Under the pieces are notes generated by a model. The model ran no database searches, was not told the DNA's origin, and saw only the letters and a list, made by a program, of their open reading frames with translations. Below are positions 24,780 to 33,094 of a DNA stretch of 64,000 nt, in pieces. The stretch's first letter is position 1. Each line of letters opens with the position of its first letter. Made by a program: the position numbers and the translations under genes. The DNA is from Malaciobacter pacificus (GTDB lineage: Bacteria > Campylobacterota > Campylobacteria > Campylobacterales > Arcobacteraceae): NCBI RefSeq assembly GCF_004214795.1, contig NZ_CP035928.1, positions 992,001-1,056,000 of the forward strand, given 5' to 3'.

Positions 24780-25080
24780 ATATTGCCCTATCAATAATAA
24801 ACTTTTTAGCAGTTTTCCCCATACCTGAACTATCAGCTAAATCAACGGGCAATCCAAAGATATTACTGATTTCATTTTTTATTTCATTTATTCTACTAAT
24901 AGATTTGAATCCATATCTAGAAGCAAATTCTGGTGTAGATTCAATTAAAATATCAATATCACTTGTTGGAGTTGCTTCATCCCTTGAATATGAACCAAAC
25001 AATCCTTTTATGATAAATCCCTCTTGTGAATAAATAGGTTTGAGTTCTTTTAGTTTGTTTAATATTTCTTCTTTTTTCAT
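24772..25080 (-). CDS. MntA-type minimal nucleotidyltransferase antitoxin
   Basis: The 102-residue MNT-domain protein has GLFGSYSRDEATPTSDIDILIE, containing the GSx(9)DxD nucleotidyltransferase motif, and a family-typical C-terminus. Known partners are HepT HEPN RNases, which MntA neutralises by AMPylation. Here the partner gene overlaps its stop by 8 bp but is truncated, leaving an orphan antitoxin. Confidence 0.88.
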   Translation of the reverse strand: MKKEEILNKLKELKPIYSQEGFIIKGLFGSYSRDEATPTSDIDILIESTPEFASRYGFKSISRINEIKNEISNIFGLPVDLADSSGMGKTAKKFIIDRAIYV

Positions 25081-25121
25081 AATGTTAATTATAACATAAA
25101 ATATTAAATAATATTATTCCC

Positions 25122-25141
25122 ATTTAAATTGAGTCATTTCT
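25122..25141 (+). repeat. 20-bp direct repeat, copy 2
   Basis: Identical to 22355-22374 (ATTTAAATTGAGTCATTTCT); similarity stops within a few bases on both sides. Confidence 0.7.
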
Positions 25142-25201
25142 TAGCCTTTCTTTATTATCTTACAAATTGACATATAATTAACTGTTTTTTTATTTATTGT
25201 C

Positions 25202-25207
25202 TATAAT
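25202..25207 (+). promoter_or_regulatory. -10 box of DUF3010 gene
   Basis: TATAAT in TCTATAATCAC follows a T-rich stretch and lies 24 nt before the ATG at 25231. Confidence 0.55.
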
Positions 25208-25230
25208 CACAAAAAATAAAAAGGTATATA

Positions 25231-25626
25231 ATGAAACTTTGTGGGATAGAATTAAAATCAAATAATGTGATATTAGTCGTGTTAGATGATAATAAATATT
25301 GTGATTTGAAGATAAAAAAACTTATATTAGAAGATGATGAAAAACAAGGGGATATTAGACAGTTTTGCAATGACTTCTTGCTATTTTTAGAACAAAATCA
25401 AATAGATAAAGTTGTTATCAAAAAACGTGCCAAAAAGGGTAACTTTGCAGGTGGTGCGGTTACATTTAAACTTGAAGGCTTAATTCAGTTAAATCCTATG
25501 TGTGAAGTTGAGTTAATATCTCCTCAAGCTATTTCATCATTTGAGAAGAAAAATATGATTGATTTTCCAAATGAATTAAAAAAATATCAAGAACAAGCTT
25601 ATTTGACAGCTCTTTGTAGTAATTAA
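25231..25626 (+). CDS. DUF3010-family protein
   Basis: The 131-residue protein resembles DUF3010: KLCGIELKSNNVILVVLD at the N-terminus, IDKVVIKKRAKKGNFAGGAVTFKLEG in the middle, and YQEQAYLTAL at the C-terminus. The fold is thought to be RNase H-like, but no function is established. It is monocistronic, with AAAAGG before the ATG. Confidence 0.75.
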   Translation: MKLCGIELKSNNVILVVLDDNKYCDLKIKKLILEDDEKQGDIRQFCNDFLLFLEQNQIDKVVIKKRAKKGNFAGGAVTFKLEGLIQLNPMCEVELISPQAISSFEKKNMIDFPNELKKYQEQAYLTALCSN

Positions 25627-25710
25627 ATTTGATTACTAAAGGTTGACAAAATTATAATTATAAGTTAATATACTAAAAGTAAATAAATTTAATGACTAAA
25701 AAGGTTTAGT

Positions 25711-26802
25711 ATGAATTCACCATTTCCCTATGAAACTTATGCAGAAAATGAATCATTTTATGGAAGAGAAGTAGAAAAAGAAAAAATACTATCTTTTGCA
25801 AATACTTCAACAAATCTTGTGATATATTCTAAAAGAAGACTTGGTAAAAGTTCACTTGTAAGAGAAGTTTTTAGGGAAAATAAAGAGTATTTATTTATCT
25901 ATTGTGATATGTTTGATATTACTTCTAAAGAGGATTTTGCATCAAATTTATTGCATAGTTTGGCTAGTTCTATAAAAGGTGATATAAAAGTAGTTTTAAA
26001 GCGACTTAGCAAACTATTTAAAAGAGTTAGTCTAGTATATAGTGCTGATCCTCAAACTGGAAAATTGAGTTTAAAACCTGATTTAAAAGCCCTAAGTTTT
26101 CAAGAGATGATGGATGAGTTTTTTAATACAGTTTTTGAACTATCAAAAAAACAAAAAATAGTGATAGCCTTAGATGAGTTTCAACAAATCTCAACGCTAA
26201 AAGATGCAAAAATAGATGCAATTCTTAGAAAATATATCCAAGAAAACTATAATATCTCTTATATATTTTTAGGTTCAAAAAGACATATGCTAAATAGACT
26301 TTTTGAGTATGGAGCACCACTTTTTGAAGAGGCGACATCTATGCAACTTGAGTCCATAAAACAAGAAGATATAAATAACTATGTCTCAAAACATTTAAAT
26401 ATTTCTGATGAAATTGTAGAGTATATTTATGATTTAACTGATGGTGAAACAAAGTTTATACAACATATTTTCCATATACTTTTTGTTTATCATAAAAGAA
26501 AAGAGATTACTATTAGTTTAGTTGATGAAGCTATTTTAGAGATAATTCATGCAAAATCTTCAGGATACAAAATACTATTTGACACTTTTAGTCAATTTCA
26601 AAAAAAAGCTTTTAAAGCCTTATCAAAATATTCTCAAAATATTCATTCTAAAGATGTGTTAGATGAGTATAATATCTCAAAAGGTTCTATGCAAAGTGCT
26701 TTAAAACAGTTGTATCAAAGAGAGATTATAGATAAAGAAGATGATGTTTGGTTTATACCTGATAGGACTTTGGAGCTTTGGGGTAAAACACTGTTAAATT
26801 AA
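25711..26802 (+). CDS. ATPase_2-type AAA ATPase
   Basis: The 363-residue protein starts with NSPFPYETYAENESFYGRE, then Walker A in SKRRLGKSSLVREV (about 43-56), Walker B in IVIALDEFQQIS (about 147-158) and a sensor-like FLGSKRHML. The last 80 residues form a winged helix (SKDVLDEYNISKGSMQSALKQL). This architecture matches the archaeal-type ATPase_2 family, which is widespread and mostly of unknown function. Monocistronic. Confidence 0.85.
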   Translation: MNSPFPYETYAENESFYGREVEKEKILSFANTSTNLVIYSKRRLGKSSLVREVFRENKEYLFIYCDMFDITSKEDFASNLLHSLASSIKGDIKVVLKRLSKLFKRVSLVYSADPQTGKLSLKPDLKALSFQEMMDEFFNTVFELSKKQKIVIALDEFQQISTLKDAKIDAILRKYIQENYNISYIFLGSKRHMLNRLFEYGAPLFEEATSMQLESIKQEDINNYVSKHLNISDEIVEYIYDLTDGETKFIQHIFHILFVYHKRKEITISLVDEAILEIIHAKSSGYKILFDTFSQFQKKAFKALSKYSQNIHSKDVLDEYNISKGSMQSALKQLYQREIIDKEDDVWFIPDRTLELWGKTLLN

Positions 26803-26821
26803 AAACTTACCACTCTTTTGA

Positions 26822-26827
26822 TATAAT
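26822..26827 (+). promoter_or_regulatory. -10 box of thiI
   Basis: TATAAT in GATATAATCGCG after CACTCTTTT; lies 34 nt before the thiI ATG. Same TATAATCG form as before dapD. Confidence 0.65.
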
Positions 26828-26860
26828 CGCGTTAATTTAATATAGGGCCAAAATAAAAAT

Positions 26861-28327
26861 ATGACAAATCACGAAGCTAAAACTCAAAAGTTTATAATCA
26901 AGTTTTTTCCAGAGATTATGGTAAAAGGTACAAAAGCTAAAAGACAGATGATAAATCAGCTTTATACAAATCTTCAAAAAATACTTTTTTCTATAAGTAA
27001 AGACACAACTATCGTAAAATTCTTTGATAAGATTGAAGTTGTATGTTTAAGGGAATTTGTTGTTGAAACAAGACAAAAGTTACTTGAAACACCAGGAATT
27101 GAACTTGTTTTAGAAGCAGTTCAATTTGATAATATCTCTACAATTGATGAAATAAAAGAAAAAGTAAATGAAATAGCAGCTGAACAAATCGTAGGTAAAA
27201 CTTTTAAAGTAAATGCAAAAAGAGTAGGGGAACAACCTTTTAAATCGCCAGATATTGAAAGAAATGTTGGTGGATATATGCTTGCTCAAAATAGTGAAAA
27301 AACAAAAGGTGTAGATGTTAGAACTCCTGAAGTTGTAGTTAGTTTAGAATTAATTCATAAGCAATTAAATGTAATTACCTTAAGACACAAAGGTCTTGGA
27401 GGTTTCCCAATAGGTACTCAAGGAGCTATTTTATCACTTATGTCAGGGGGATTTGATTCTACAGTTGCTAGTTACTTAACTATGTCAAGGGGAATTAAAA
27501 CTAACTTTATTTTCTTTAATCTAGGTGGAGTAGCCCATGAAATAGGAGTTAAACAAGTAGCTTATTATCTGTGGAAAAAGTTTGGAACATCTCATAGAGT
27601 AACAATTACTACTATTCCATTTGAAGATGTTGTGACTGAAATATTTAATAGTACAAACGAATCATATATGGGTGTAACTCTTAAAAGACTTATGTTAATG
27701 GCAAGTGAAAGAATTGCTGATAGAATGGAAATTGATGCCCTTTTAACAGGTGAAAGTGTTTCACAAGTTTCTTCACAAACATTAAGAAATCTTGCAATCA
27801 TAGACCAAGCTTGTAACAAACTTGTATTAAGACCACTTTCAACTATGAGTAAGCCAGATATCATGGAAATAGCTTCTAAGATTGGAACAAAACATTTTGC
27901 AGAATCTATGCCAGAATATTGTGGTGTAATTTCTAAAAACCCAATAACTCACGGTAGCTATAAAAGAATGGAAGAAGAGTCTAAAAAGTTTGATTATACT
28001 GTTTTAGATGAAGCTGTTAAAAACGCGGTTACAGTAAATGTAGATGAAATTGATTTAGATGTAGCACAAATAGGTCAACTTGATGTTATATCTGATTTAT
28101 CATCTGGAAACTACACAGTAATTGATATTAGACAAAGTGATGATTGTATTGAAACATCAGTTGAAACACTAAAAATACCATTTTATAATCTAAAAAAAGA
28201 GTTTAAAAAACTTCCTCAAGATAGAGAATATCTTTTCTACTGTGAAAAGGGAATCTTAAGTCAACTTCACGGTCAATATTTAAGAGATAGTGAAAACTAT
28301 ACAAATATAAAAGTTTATAGACCTTAA
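26861..28327 (+). CDS. thiI: tRNA 4-thiouridine synthase with rhodanese domain
   Basis: ThiI adenylates tRNA U8 and inserts sulfur, and can serve thiamine thiazole synthesis. Domains: ferredoxin-like/THUMP (1-170), PP-loop ATPase with LSLMSGGFDSTVASY near 190, conserved Cys in MPEYCGVIS, and a C-terminal rhodanese domain with the persulfide Cys in FYCEKGILS. The 488-residue length matches the long, rhodanese-containing ThiI form. Confidence 0.95.
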   Translation: MTNHEAKTQKFIIKFFPEIMVKGTKAKRQMINQLYTNLQKILFSISKDTTIVKFFDKIEVVCLREFVVETRQKLLETPGIELVLEAVQFDNISTIDEIKEKVNEIAAEQIVGKTFKVNAKRVGEQPFKSPDIERNVGGYMLAQNSEKTKGVDVRTPEVVVSLELIHKQLNVITLRHKGLGGFPIGTQGAILSLMSGGFDSTVASYLTMSRGIKTNFIFFNLGGVAHEIGVKQVAYYLWKKFGTSHRVTITTIPFEDVVTEIFNSTNESYMGVTLKRLMLMASERIADRMEIDALLTGESVSQVSSQTLRNLAIIDQACNKLVLRPLSTMSKPDIMEIASKIGTKHFAESMPEYCGVISKNPITHGSYKRMEEESKKFDYTVLDEAVKNAVTVNVDEIDLDVAQIGQLDVISDLSSGNYTVIDIRQSDDCIETSVETLKIPFYNLKKEFKKLPQDREYLFYCEKGILSQLHGQYLRDSENYTNIKVYRP

Positions 28328-28336
28328 ATATCTTTG

Positions 28337-28363
28337 TGTTCTTATTTGTAAAAAATAAGAACA
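28337..28363. terminator. bidirectional hairpin after thiI
   Basis: TGTTCTTATT (28337-28346) and AATAAGAACA (28354-28363) form a perfect 10-bp stem at the junction of two convergent genes; it includes the last codons of the minus-strand gene. Confidence 0.65.
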
Positions 28364-28788
28364 TATAGTAAAACACCCATATAAGAAGATAGACTCATAG
28401 AGTAAAAAATTGCCTTTCCAATTTTTTTATGTTTACTACTTTTAAAACTTTCAATTCCACTATTTTTATACTCTTTTAAAGAACTAATATATAAATATAA
28501 CCATCCACCTAAACTTGCAGTTGCAATTAGTATATGAATAATCAAATAAACTAATAAAAATTCAAACGATAGGCTACTATTATCAGAATATTTAACAAAA
28601 CCACCATATAGTCTTACATTGATTTCAAAATATAGAATAACAATTAAACTTGAAGCTAATAATAAAGTTTGAGTTTGAAAATGCAGTTTGTATTTTTTCT
28701 TAACTGCTAAAAATACACTAAAAGCAAACAAAATTGGAAGAATGGCAAAATAAATTGCCATAATATCCATGTAAATTGGTGCTTTCAT
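28342..28788 (-). CDS. DUF420-like four-helix membrane protein
   Basis: The 148-residue protein has four predicted helices (about 8-28, 41-60, 76-97, 128-147) and a size and layout like DUF420 proteins, which often occur near haem or oxidase genes. The assignment is by overall pattern and is tentative. Its ATG abuts the stop of the DUF3817 gene, so the two are translationally coupled. Confidence 0.6.
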   Translation of the reverse strand: MKAPIYMDIMAIYFAILPILFAFSVFLAVKKKYKLHFQTQTLLLASSLIVILYFEINVRLYGGFVKYSDNSSLSFEFLLVYLIIHILIATASLGGWLYLYISSLKEYKNSGIESFKSSKHKKIGKAIFYSMSLSSYMGVLLYVLIFYK

Positions 28789-29093
28789 TACTCTTTTTTA
28801 TCTTTTGGTAAGTTTTTTAAAACTCTTTCAATAATAATAAATCCAAATGGAATAAGTGAGTATACAAAAAGTTGGAAAGTAAGCCCTGTATTCCATTTGT
28901 ATCTAGACTTTGCTAAAAACAGTACAAGCATAAAAAGTATAAATAAAACCCCATGAGTCATCCCTACAATTTTAACTGGATATGGGTTTTCTCCAATATA
29001 TTTTATTGGCATAGCTATAAATACAAGAATAAGATATGATAAACCTTCTATAAAAGATACAAATCTAAATCTTGAAAATGCATTATTCAACAT
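28788..29093 (-). CDS. DUF3817-family membrane protein
   Basis: The 101-residue protein begins SRFRFVSFIEGLSYLILVFIAMPIKY and contains VKIVGMTHGVLFILFMLVL, both typical of DUF3817 (YdzA-like), with three helices. The function is unknown. It forms an operon with the downstream DUF420-like gene. Confidence 0.85.
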   Translation of the reverse strand: MLNNAFSRFRFVSFIEGLSYLILVFIAMPIKYIGENPYPVKIVGMTHGVLFILFMLVLFLAKSRYKWNTGLTFQLFVYSLIPFGFIIIERVLKNLPKDKKE

Positions 29094-29186
29094 AATTTTC
29101 CTTTAATTAAATTTTGAGATTATATTTAGTTTTCGTTAATCAAGGGTTAATTGTAAAAATAAATTACTATTTAAGAAAAGTTAGCT

Positions 29187-29220
29187 AAGATAATTTTATG
29201 AATTTTAATAAAATTATCTT
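29187..29220. repeat. 12-bp inverted repeat
   Basis: AAGATAATTTTA (29187-29198) and TAAAATTATCTT (29209-29220) are perfect inverted repeats between two minus-strand genes. A second hairpin, TCTTAGCA/TGCTAAGA (29241-29248/29254-29261), overlaps the stop codon of the DUF808 gene. One of them probably ends that transcript. Confidence 0.5.
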
Positions 29221-29255
29221 TGCTTTATTGATGTTATATATCTTAGCAGATATTG

Positions 29256-30359
29256 CTAAGACTTACTTTTTTTAATTAATTTAGAAATAAATGGTACAAC
29301 TAAAACAGTTATGTATCCAACTATTGCACCAAGAATTATTTCACTTAAAAAACCACCTAGTGGTATATTTTTTAATACCTGATCAAATGAGTGTAAAATA
29401 TGAGTTTCATGGGAAATAATACCACCACCAACAGCTAACATAGCTATTGTTCCTAAGATACCAATAATTTTAATAATCACGGGCATAGATTTTACAAATA
29501 AAGTTCCAATACTTTGTGAGATAGAGCTTTTCTTTTCTTGTAAATAAAACCCAATATCGTCAAGTTTTATTATTAATGCTACAATTCCATATACAAAAAC
29601 AGTTGCTAAAACTCCCATTAGTATTAAAACTGCTAATTTTGTAATAAAATCATTGTTATCTAGTAAACTTAAAGTAATTACGATAATTTCAAAAGACAAA
29701 ATAAAGTCTGTTTTTATTGCACCTTTTATTTTTTCATCTTCTAGTTCTTGTGTTGATAAGTTTTTTAAATTTTCGTCAACATTGTGATTTTCATGGTGAA
29801 AACCTAATTTTTCTAATATAGATTCTACACCTTCATATGCTAAATATATACCACCTAAGATTAAAGTAGGAGCTATTAGCCAAGGAGCTAAATAGCTCAT
29901 TAGTAGTACTATTGGAATAATAATAAACTTATTTTTAAAACTACCAAGAGCAATTTTATATACTATTGGTAATTCTCTTTTTGCTGCATTTTTTTGGGCT
30001 TCTTTTATGGCTTGAACTTTGATTTTTTCTAATTCTATTAAAATTTCTTCTTGTTCTTCTTTTGAAAGTCTTTGAATATTTTGTTTAAATTCATTTGCAT
30101 CTTTTGCATCTTTTAACTCTTTTTTTAAAATATCAGAGGTTGTTTCATTCGTAAAGCTAGCAATTGCAGCTAAATCATCAACAACTAAGCCAGAAGACTT
30201 GATACTTGCAAGTTTTGTGTATGTAACAATATCATCAAATAATAAACTAACATCATCTAGTGAAGTTGTTAAAGATTTAGTTGCTGTTGCTATTGTTTTT
30301 GTTGCTAAACTTCCAATATCATCAGCTAAAATAGAGAGATAACCTAATAATCCAGCCAT
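29256..30359 (-). CDS. DUF808 (YedI-like) inner-membrane protein
   Basis: The 367-residue protein starts MAGLLGYLSILADDIGSLA, the DUF808 signature (normally ...LLDDIA), and has about six membrane helices from residue 140 onward. Compared with YedI (about 305 residues) it carries an inserted charged helical segment around 85-130 (SDILKKELKDAKDANEFK and EEQEEILIELEKIKVQAIK). The function is unknown. Confidence 0.88.
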   Translation of the reverse strand: MAGLLGYLSILADDIGSLATKTIATATKSLTTSLDDVSLLFDDIVTYTKLASIKSSGLVVDDLAAIASFTNETTSDILKKELKDAKDANEFKQNIQRLSKEEQEEILIELEKIKVQAIKEAQKNAAKRELPIVYKIALGSFKNKFIIIPIVLLMSYLAPWLIAPTLILGGIYLAYEGVESILEKLGFHHENHNVDENLKNLSTQELEDEKIKGAIKTDFILSFEIIVITLSLLDNNDFITKLAVLILMGVLATVFVYGIVALIIKLDDIGFYLQEKKSSISQSIGTLFVKSMPVIIKIIGILGTIAMLAVGGGIISHETHILHSFDQVLKNIPLGGFLSEIILGAIVGYITVLVVPFISKLIKKSKS

Positions 30360-30476
30360 TTAATTCCTTTAAGAATAATTATTTTTGACATTTTATTTAA
30401 AAACTATTTAGGTATAGGTTATTCTAGTATTTTTTTGATAAGATATTAAAAATTAATTTATAAAAGGAGAGCGTTT

Positions 30477-30815
30477 ATGAATAATACAGCAAGAATATTA
30501 TGGACAAGTGATAATAAAGAAACAGCTTTAAATATGGTTTGTTTATATGCCCACAATGCAAAAAAACTAGGTTGGATTGAAAATGTTCAAGTTTTAATTT
30601 GGGGTGCATCTCAAACTTTAATTGCAAATGATAATGAATTACAAGAAAAAGTAAAACAGATGGCTAAGGATGGTGTTGAAATAATAGCATGTCAAAAATG
30701 TGCTGAAAACTTAGGAATAGTTGATGAATTAAAATCTTGTGATATGCAGATTTATTATACAGGTGAATTATTAAGCTCTTGGGTTAAAGAAGGTTCTAGT
30801 ATTATAAGTGTCTAA
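30477..30815 (+). CDS. DsrE/DsrF-like protein
   Basis: The 112-residue cytoplasmic protein shows the DsrE fold pattern: ARILWTSDNKETALNMVCLY, VQVLIWGAS, and DGVEIIACQKCAENLGI with two Cys near residues 73 and 76. Family members act in sulfur relay or are uncharacterised; there are no sulfur-relay genes beside it. GGAG lies upstream of the ATG. Confidence 0.8.
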   Translation: MNNTARILWTSDNKETALNMVCLYAHNAKKLGWIENVQVLIWGASQTLIANDNELQEKVKQMAKDGVEIIACQKCAENLGIVDELKSCDMQIYYTGELLSSWVKEGSSIISV

Positions 30816-30875
30816 CTGACATAAATTAACTACAAATTATCATAAGTCTTTGTTAATATCAAATAAAAAAGGCTT

Positions 30876-31400
30876 ATGATGAAAACTTTATTTAAAATCT
30901 TACTTCCTTTATCTTTTATTTTTCTGTTTACAGCTTGTTCTTCAAAATACCCAACATTACCAACTACAAAAAGTGTTGATATAAATAAGTACTTAGGTAA
31001 GTGGTATGAAGTAGCAAGATATGAACACTTTTTTGAAAAAGGTTGTAAAAATGTTACTGCAACATATAGTTTAAGGGAAGACGGAGATATAAATGTTATT
31101 AATCGATGTACTAAAATAAAAACTGGTGAAAAAACACAAGCAAATGGTATTGCTTATGCTACAAATGATGAAAATACAAAACTTAAAGTTAGTTTTTTTA
31201 GACCATTTTGGGGTGATTATTGGGTTTTAATGTTAGATGAGGATTATAAATATGCAGTTGTTGGAACACCATCAAGGGAATATTTATGGATTTTATCAAG
31301 AAGTTCAACAATAAGTGAAGAGTTAAAAACAGAGATTTTATCGAAGCTTCCAAGCTTAGGGTTTGTTACAAATAAACTCATTTGGACTATACAAGATTAA
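30876..31400 (+). CDS. Blc-like outer-membrane lipocalin
   Basis: The 174-residue protein has a lipoprotein signal with lipobox FTAC (Cys21) and the lipocalin motif YLGKWYEVARYEHFFEKGC (near 40-58), followed by CTKIKTGEKTQANGIA and YLWILSRS, all typical of bacterial Blc. Blc binds fatty acids or lysophospholipids at the outer membrane under stress (family knowledge). Confidence 0.92.
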   Translation: MMKTLFKILLPLSFIFLFTACSSKYPTLPTTKSVDINKYLGKWYEVARYEHFFEKGCKNVTATYSLREDGDINVINRCTKIKTGEKTQANGIAYATNDENTKLKVSFFRPFWGDYWVLMLDEDYKYAVVGTPSREYLWILSRSSTISEELKTEILSKLPSLGFVTNKLIWTIQD

Positions 31401-31453
31401 AAAATTTTAAAAAGCTACGTTATTGTTACGTTAATAAATTATAGTTTCTCTAT

Positions 31454-31549
31454 GAGTTTCATCTGAAGGAGAGAGCTGGTGAACTACTCGATTAAGAAGT
31501 TTGAGTACATAAACTAAAAGCAAACGCTTTTAGTTTAAATTCTTTTTTT
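31454..31549 (+). ncRNA. candidate small RNA with intrinsic terminator
   Basis: GAGTTTCATC (31454-31463) pairs with GGTGAACTACTC (31478-31489), leaving a loop with the SD-like AAGGAGAGAG. Alternatively TACTC/GAGTA (31485-31489/31503-31507) pairs. A perfect 11-bp stem (31511-31521/31526-31536) and a T tract end the unit. It could also be the lipocalin 3' UTR or a leader; it matches no riboswitch class I know. Confidence 0.4.
31511..31549 (+). terminator. Rho-independent terminator
   Basis: AAACTAAAAGC-AAAC-GCTTTTAGTTT followed by AAATTCTTTTTTT. It ends the lipocalin transcript and/or the candidate small RNA. Confidence 0.88.
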
Positions 31550-31551
31550 AT

Positions 31552-31557
31552 TATAAT
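31552..31557 (+). promoter_or_regulatory. -10 box of the DUF481 gene
   Basis: TATAAT in TTATAATCAAA directly after the terminator T tract. The 5' leader would be about 60 nt, with AGGAT before the ATG at 31624. Confidence 0.55.
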
Positions 31558-31623
31558 CAAATTAATTACTTATTAATTAACCTTCGATATTATTCCACTT
31601 TATTTTTTTAGAAAGGATAAAGT

Positions 31624-32331
31624 ATGAAAAATATTATAAATCACAAAATAATCTTAGTTTTAGTTGTTTCTTTTTGTTCGCTTTTAAATGCAGCGGATAA
31701 TCATTTGGAGTTTTCATTTGTAAAAACAGATGGAAATACTGATTCAACTGTTATTTCAGGTAAGTTAAAAACAAAAAAAGAGTTGTCTTCTAAAGACTCA
31801 TTTAAAGCCGAAGCATATGTTCTATACAATAAAACAGATAATAAAACATCAGCAAATCAGTACAGATTGGAATTTGATTATAATCATCTCTTAACTGATA
31901 GATTATATACATACCTTGGTATGGCTTTTGTAAAAGATGAATTGTCTGAATATGATTATAGATTAAATATTGGTCCAGGTTTTGGATACAAAGTTTTAAA
32001 TAATGATATTCATAAATTAGATTTAGAAGGGGGTATTAATTATGCCTATGATAAATATTCTGAAAAATCTAATGAATCGTATGTTGCTACAGAAACAAAA
32101 TTAAATTATGAGTATAAGGTAAGTAATAATACATCTTTTAAACAAATGTTAAATTATTTACAATCATTAAAAGAATCAGAAACATATTTTCTTACAAGCG
32201 AAACAGCTTTACAAGTAAAAATGGTTGAAAACTTATCAATGGCTCTTTCATATAGAGTTGATTATACTAACGATACAGTTAAAGAAAAAACAGATAAGAA
32301 ATTTTTAACTTCTATAATTTATGATTTTTAG
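31624..32331 (+). CDS. DUF481-family outer-membrane beta-barrel protein
   Basis: The 235-residue protein has a signal peptide (cleavage likely after LLNA) and alternating amphipathic strands through to a terminal Phe (SIIYDF), as expected for an outer-membrane barrel. Motifs such as TDGNTDSTVISGKL at the N-terminus and YRLNIGPGFGYKV match DUF481 (YdiY-like). The function is unknown. Confidence 0.88.
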   Translation: MKNIINHKIILVLVVSFCSLLNAADNHLEFSFVKTDGNTDSTVISGKLKTKKELSSKDSFKAEAYVLYNKTDNKTSANQYRLEFDYNHLLTDRLYTYLGMAFVKDELSEYDYRLNIGPGFGYKVLNNDIHKLDLEGGINYAYDKYSEKSNESYVATETKLNYEYKVSNNTSFKQMLNYLQSLKESETYFLTSETALQVKMVENLSMALSYRVDYTNDTVKEKTDKKFLTSIIYDF

Positions 32332-32333
32332 CA

Positions 32334-32361
32334 AATTAGAGATTTTTTAAAATCTCTAATT
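32334..32361. terminator. bidirectional hairpin between DUF481 and zinc-ribbon genes
   Basis: AATTAGAGATTTT-TT-AAAATCTCTAATT is a perfect 13-bp stem spanning the 4-bp gap between two convergent stop codons. Confidence 0.7.
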
Positions 32362-32971
32362 GCTCCTGTTTTGAGTAATTAAATCTAAATTCACTCTCTT
32401 TTAAATAAAAAAAGAAGTATTCATATTCAATCCCTTTATATTTTTTCAAATTCTCTTCTAAATATTTCCAAAAGTCATATAGGTTTGTTTTGTACGATTC
32501 TTTTGAATATATTTTATGCCAATTTAAATACTCTTCATATTCACTACCTGCATGTGATTCTCTTCTGTGTTTTAAGTTTGGCATCAATAACGTATATACT
32601 TTTTCATTGGAGTAAAAACCAATTATGTTTATTGCTTCATAAAGTGATTTTATATTATTTAGTTTTTGTTTTTTTGTAAAATAATAGTACTCTTCATATT
32701 CACTATAATCTTTTGGCATAGAGTTATATACATCTTCTAAAAACTGTGGAATCTTACTTCTTATTTCATCATATCTATTTTTTACAGTTTTATAATTTAG
32801 CTTTAACTCTTTACTTAATTCTAGGGCATTTTTTTCTTCACAAAATCCATTTATAATATCTTCATCTCTTTTGAGTTTTTTTATTGAATATTTTTTTGCA
32901 CAATTTTTACATTTTATATAGTCATCTTTTAGCATATAAAAGCTAGTGTTATTACAGTTTTTACAAATCAT
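32336..32971 (-). CDS. zinc-ribbon/HTH protein resembling the N-terminus of IS1595-type transposases
   Basis: The 211-residue protein has a four-Cys ribbon (Cys3, Cys6, Cys21, Cys24) and a helix-turn-helix (ALELSKELKLNYKTVKNRYDEI), as in the N-terminal part of IS1595 transposases. The rest is Tyr/Glu-rich (SEYEEYYYF, YEYFFFYLKESEF) with a HAGSEYEEY segment but no complete DDE set I can identify. It may be a domesticated or partial transposase, or an unrelated regulator. Confidence 0.55.
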   Translation of the reverse strand: MICKNCNNTSFYMLKDDYIKCKNCAKKYSIKKLKRDEDIINGFCEEKNALELSKELKLNYKTVKNRYDEIRSKIPQFLEDVYNSMPKDYSEYEEYYYFTKKQKLNNIKSLYEAINIIGFYSNEKVYTLLMPNLKHRRESHAGSEYEEYLNWHKIYSKESYKTNLYDFWKYLEENLKKYKGIEYEYFFFYLKESEFRFNYSKQEQLEILKNL

Positions 32972-33094
32972 AAATTTATTTTAGCAAGTTTTGTCTATTT
33001 TTTGTTCTAAAATTACCTAAGTGGATATAAAAATTTATTATACTATAACGTCATGATAAATATAATTTATAAAATTTTAAATAAAAGGTCAATT

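Noticed and set aside
31454-31549. Known riboswitch (glycine, TPP, fluoride, preQ1 and others considered)
   Set aside because: None of the conserved cores of these classes is visible.
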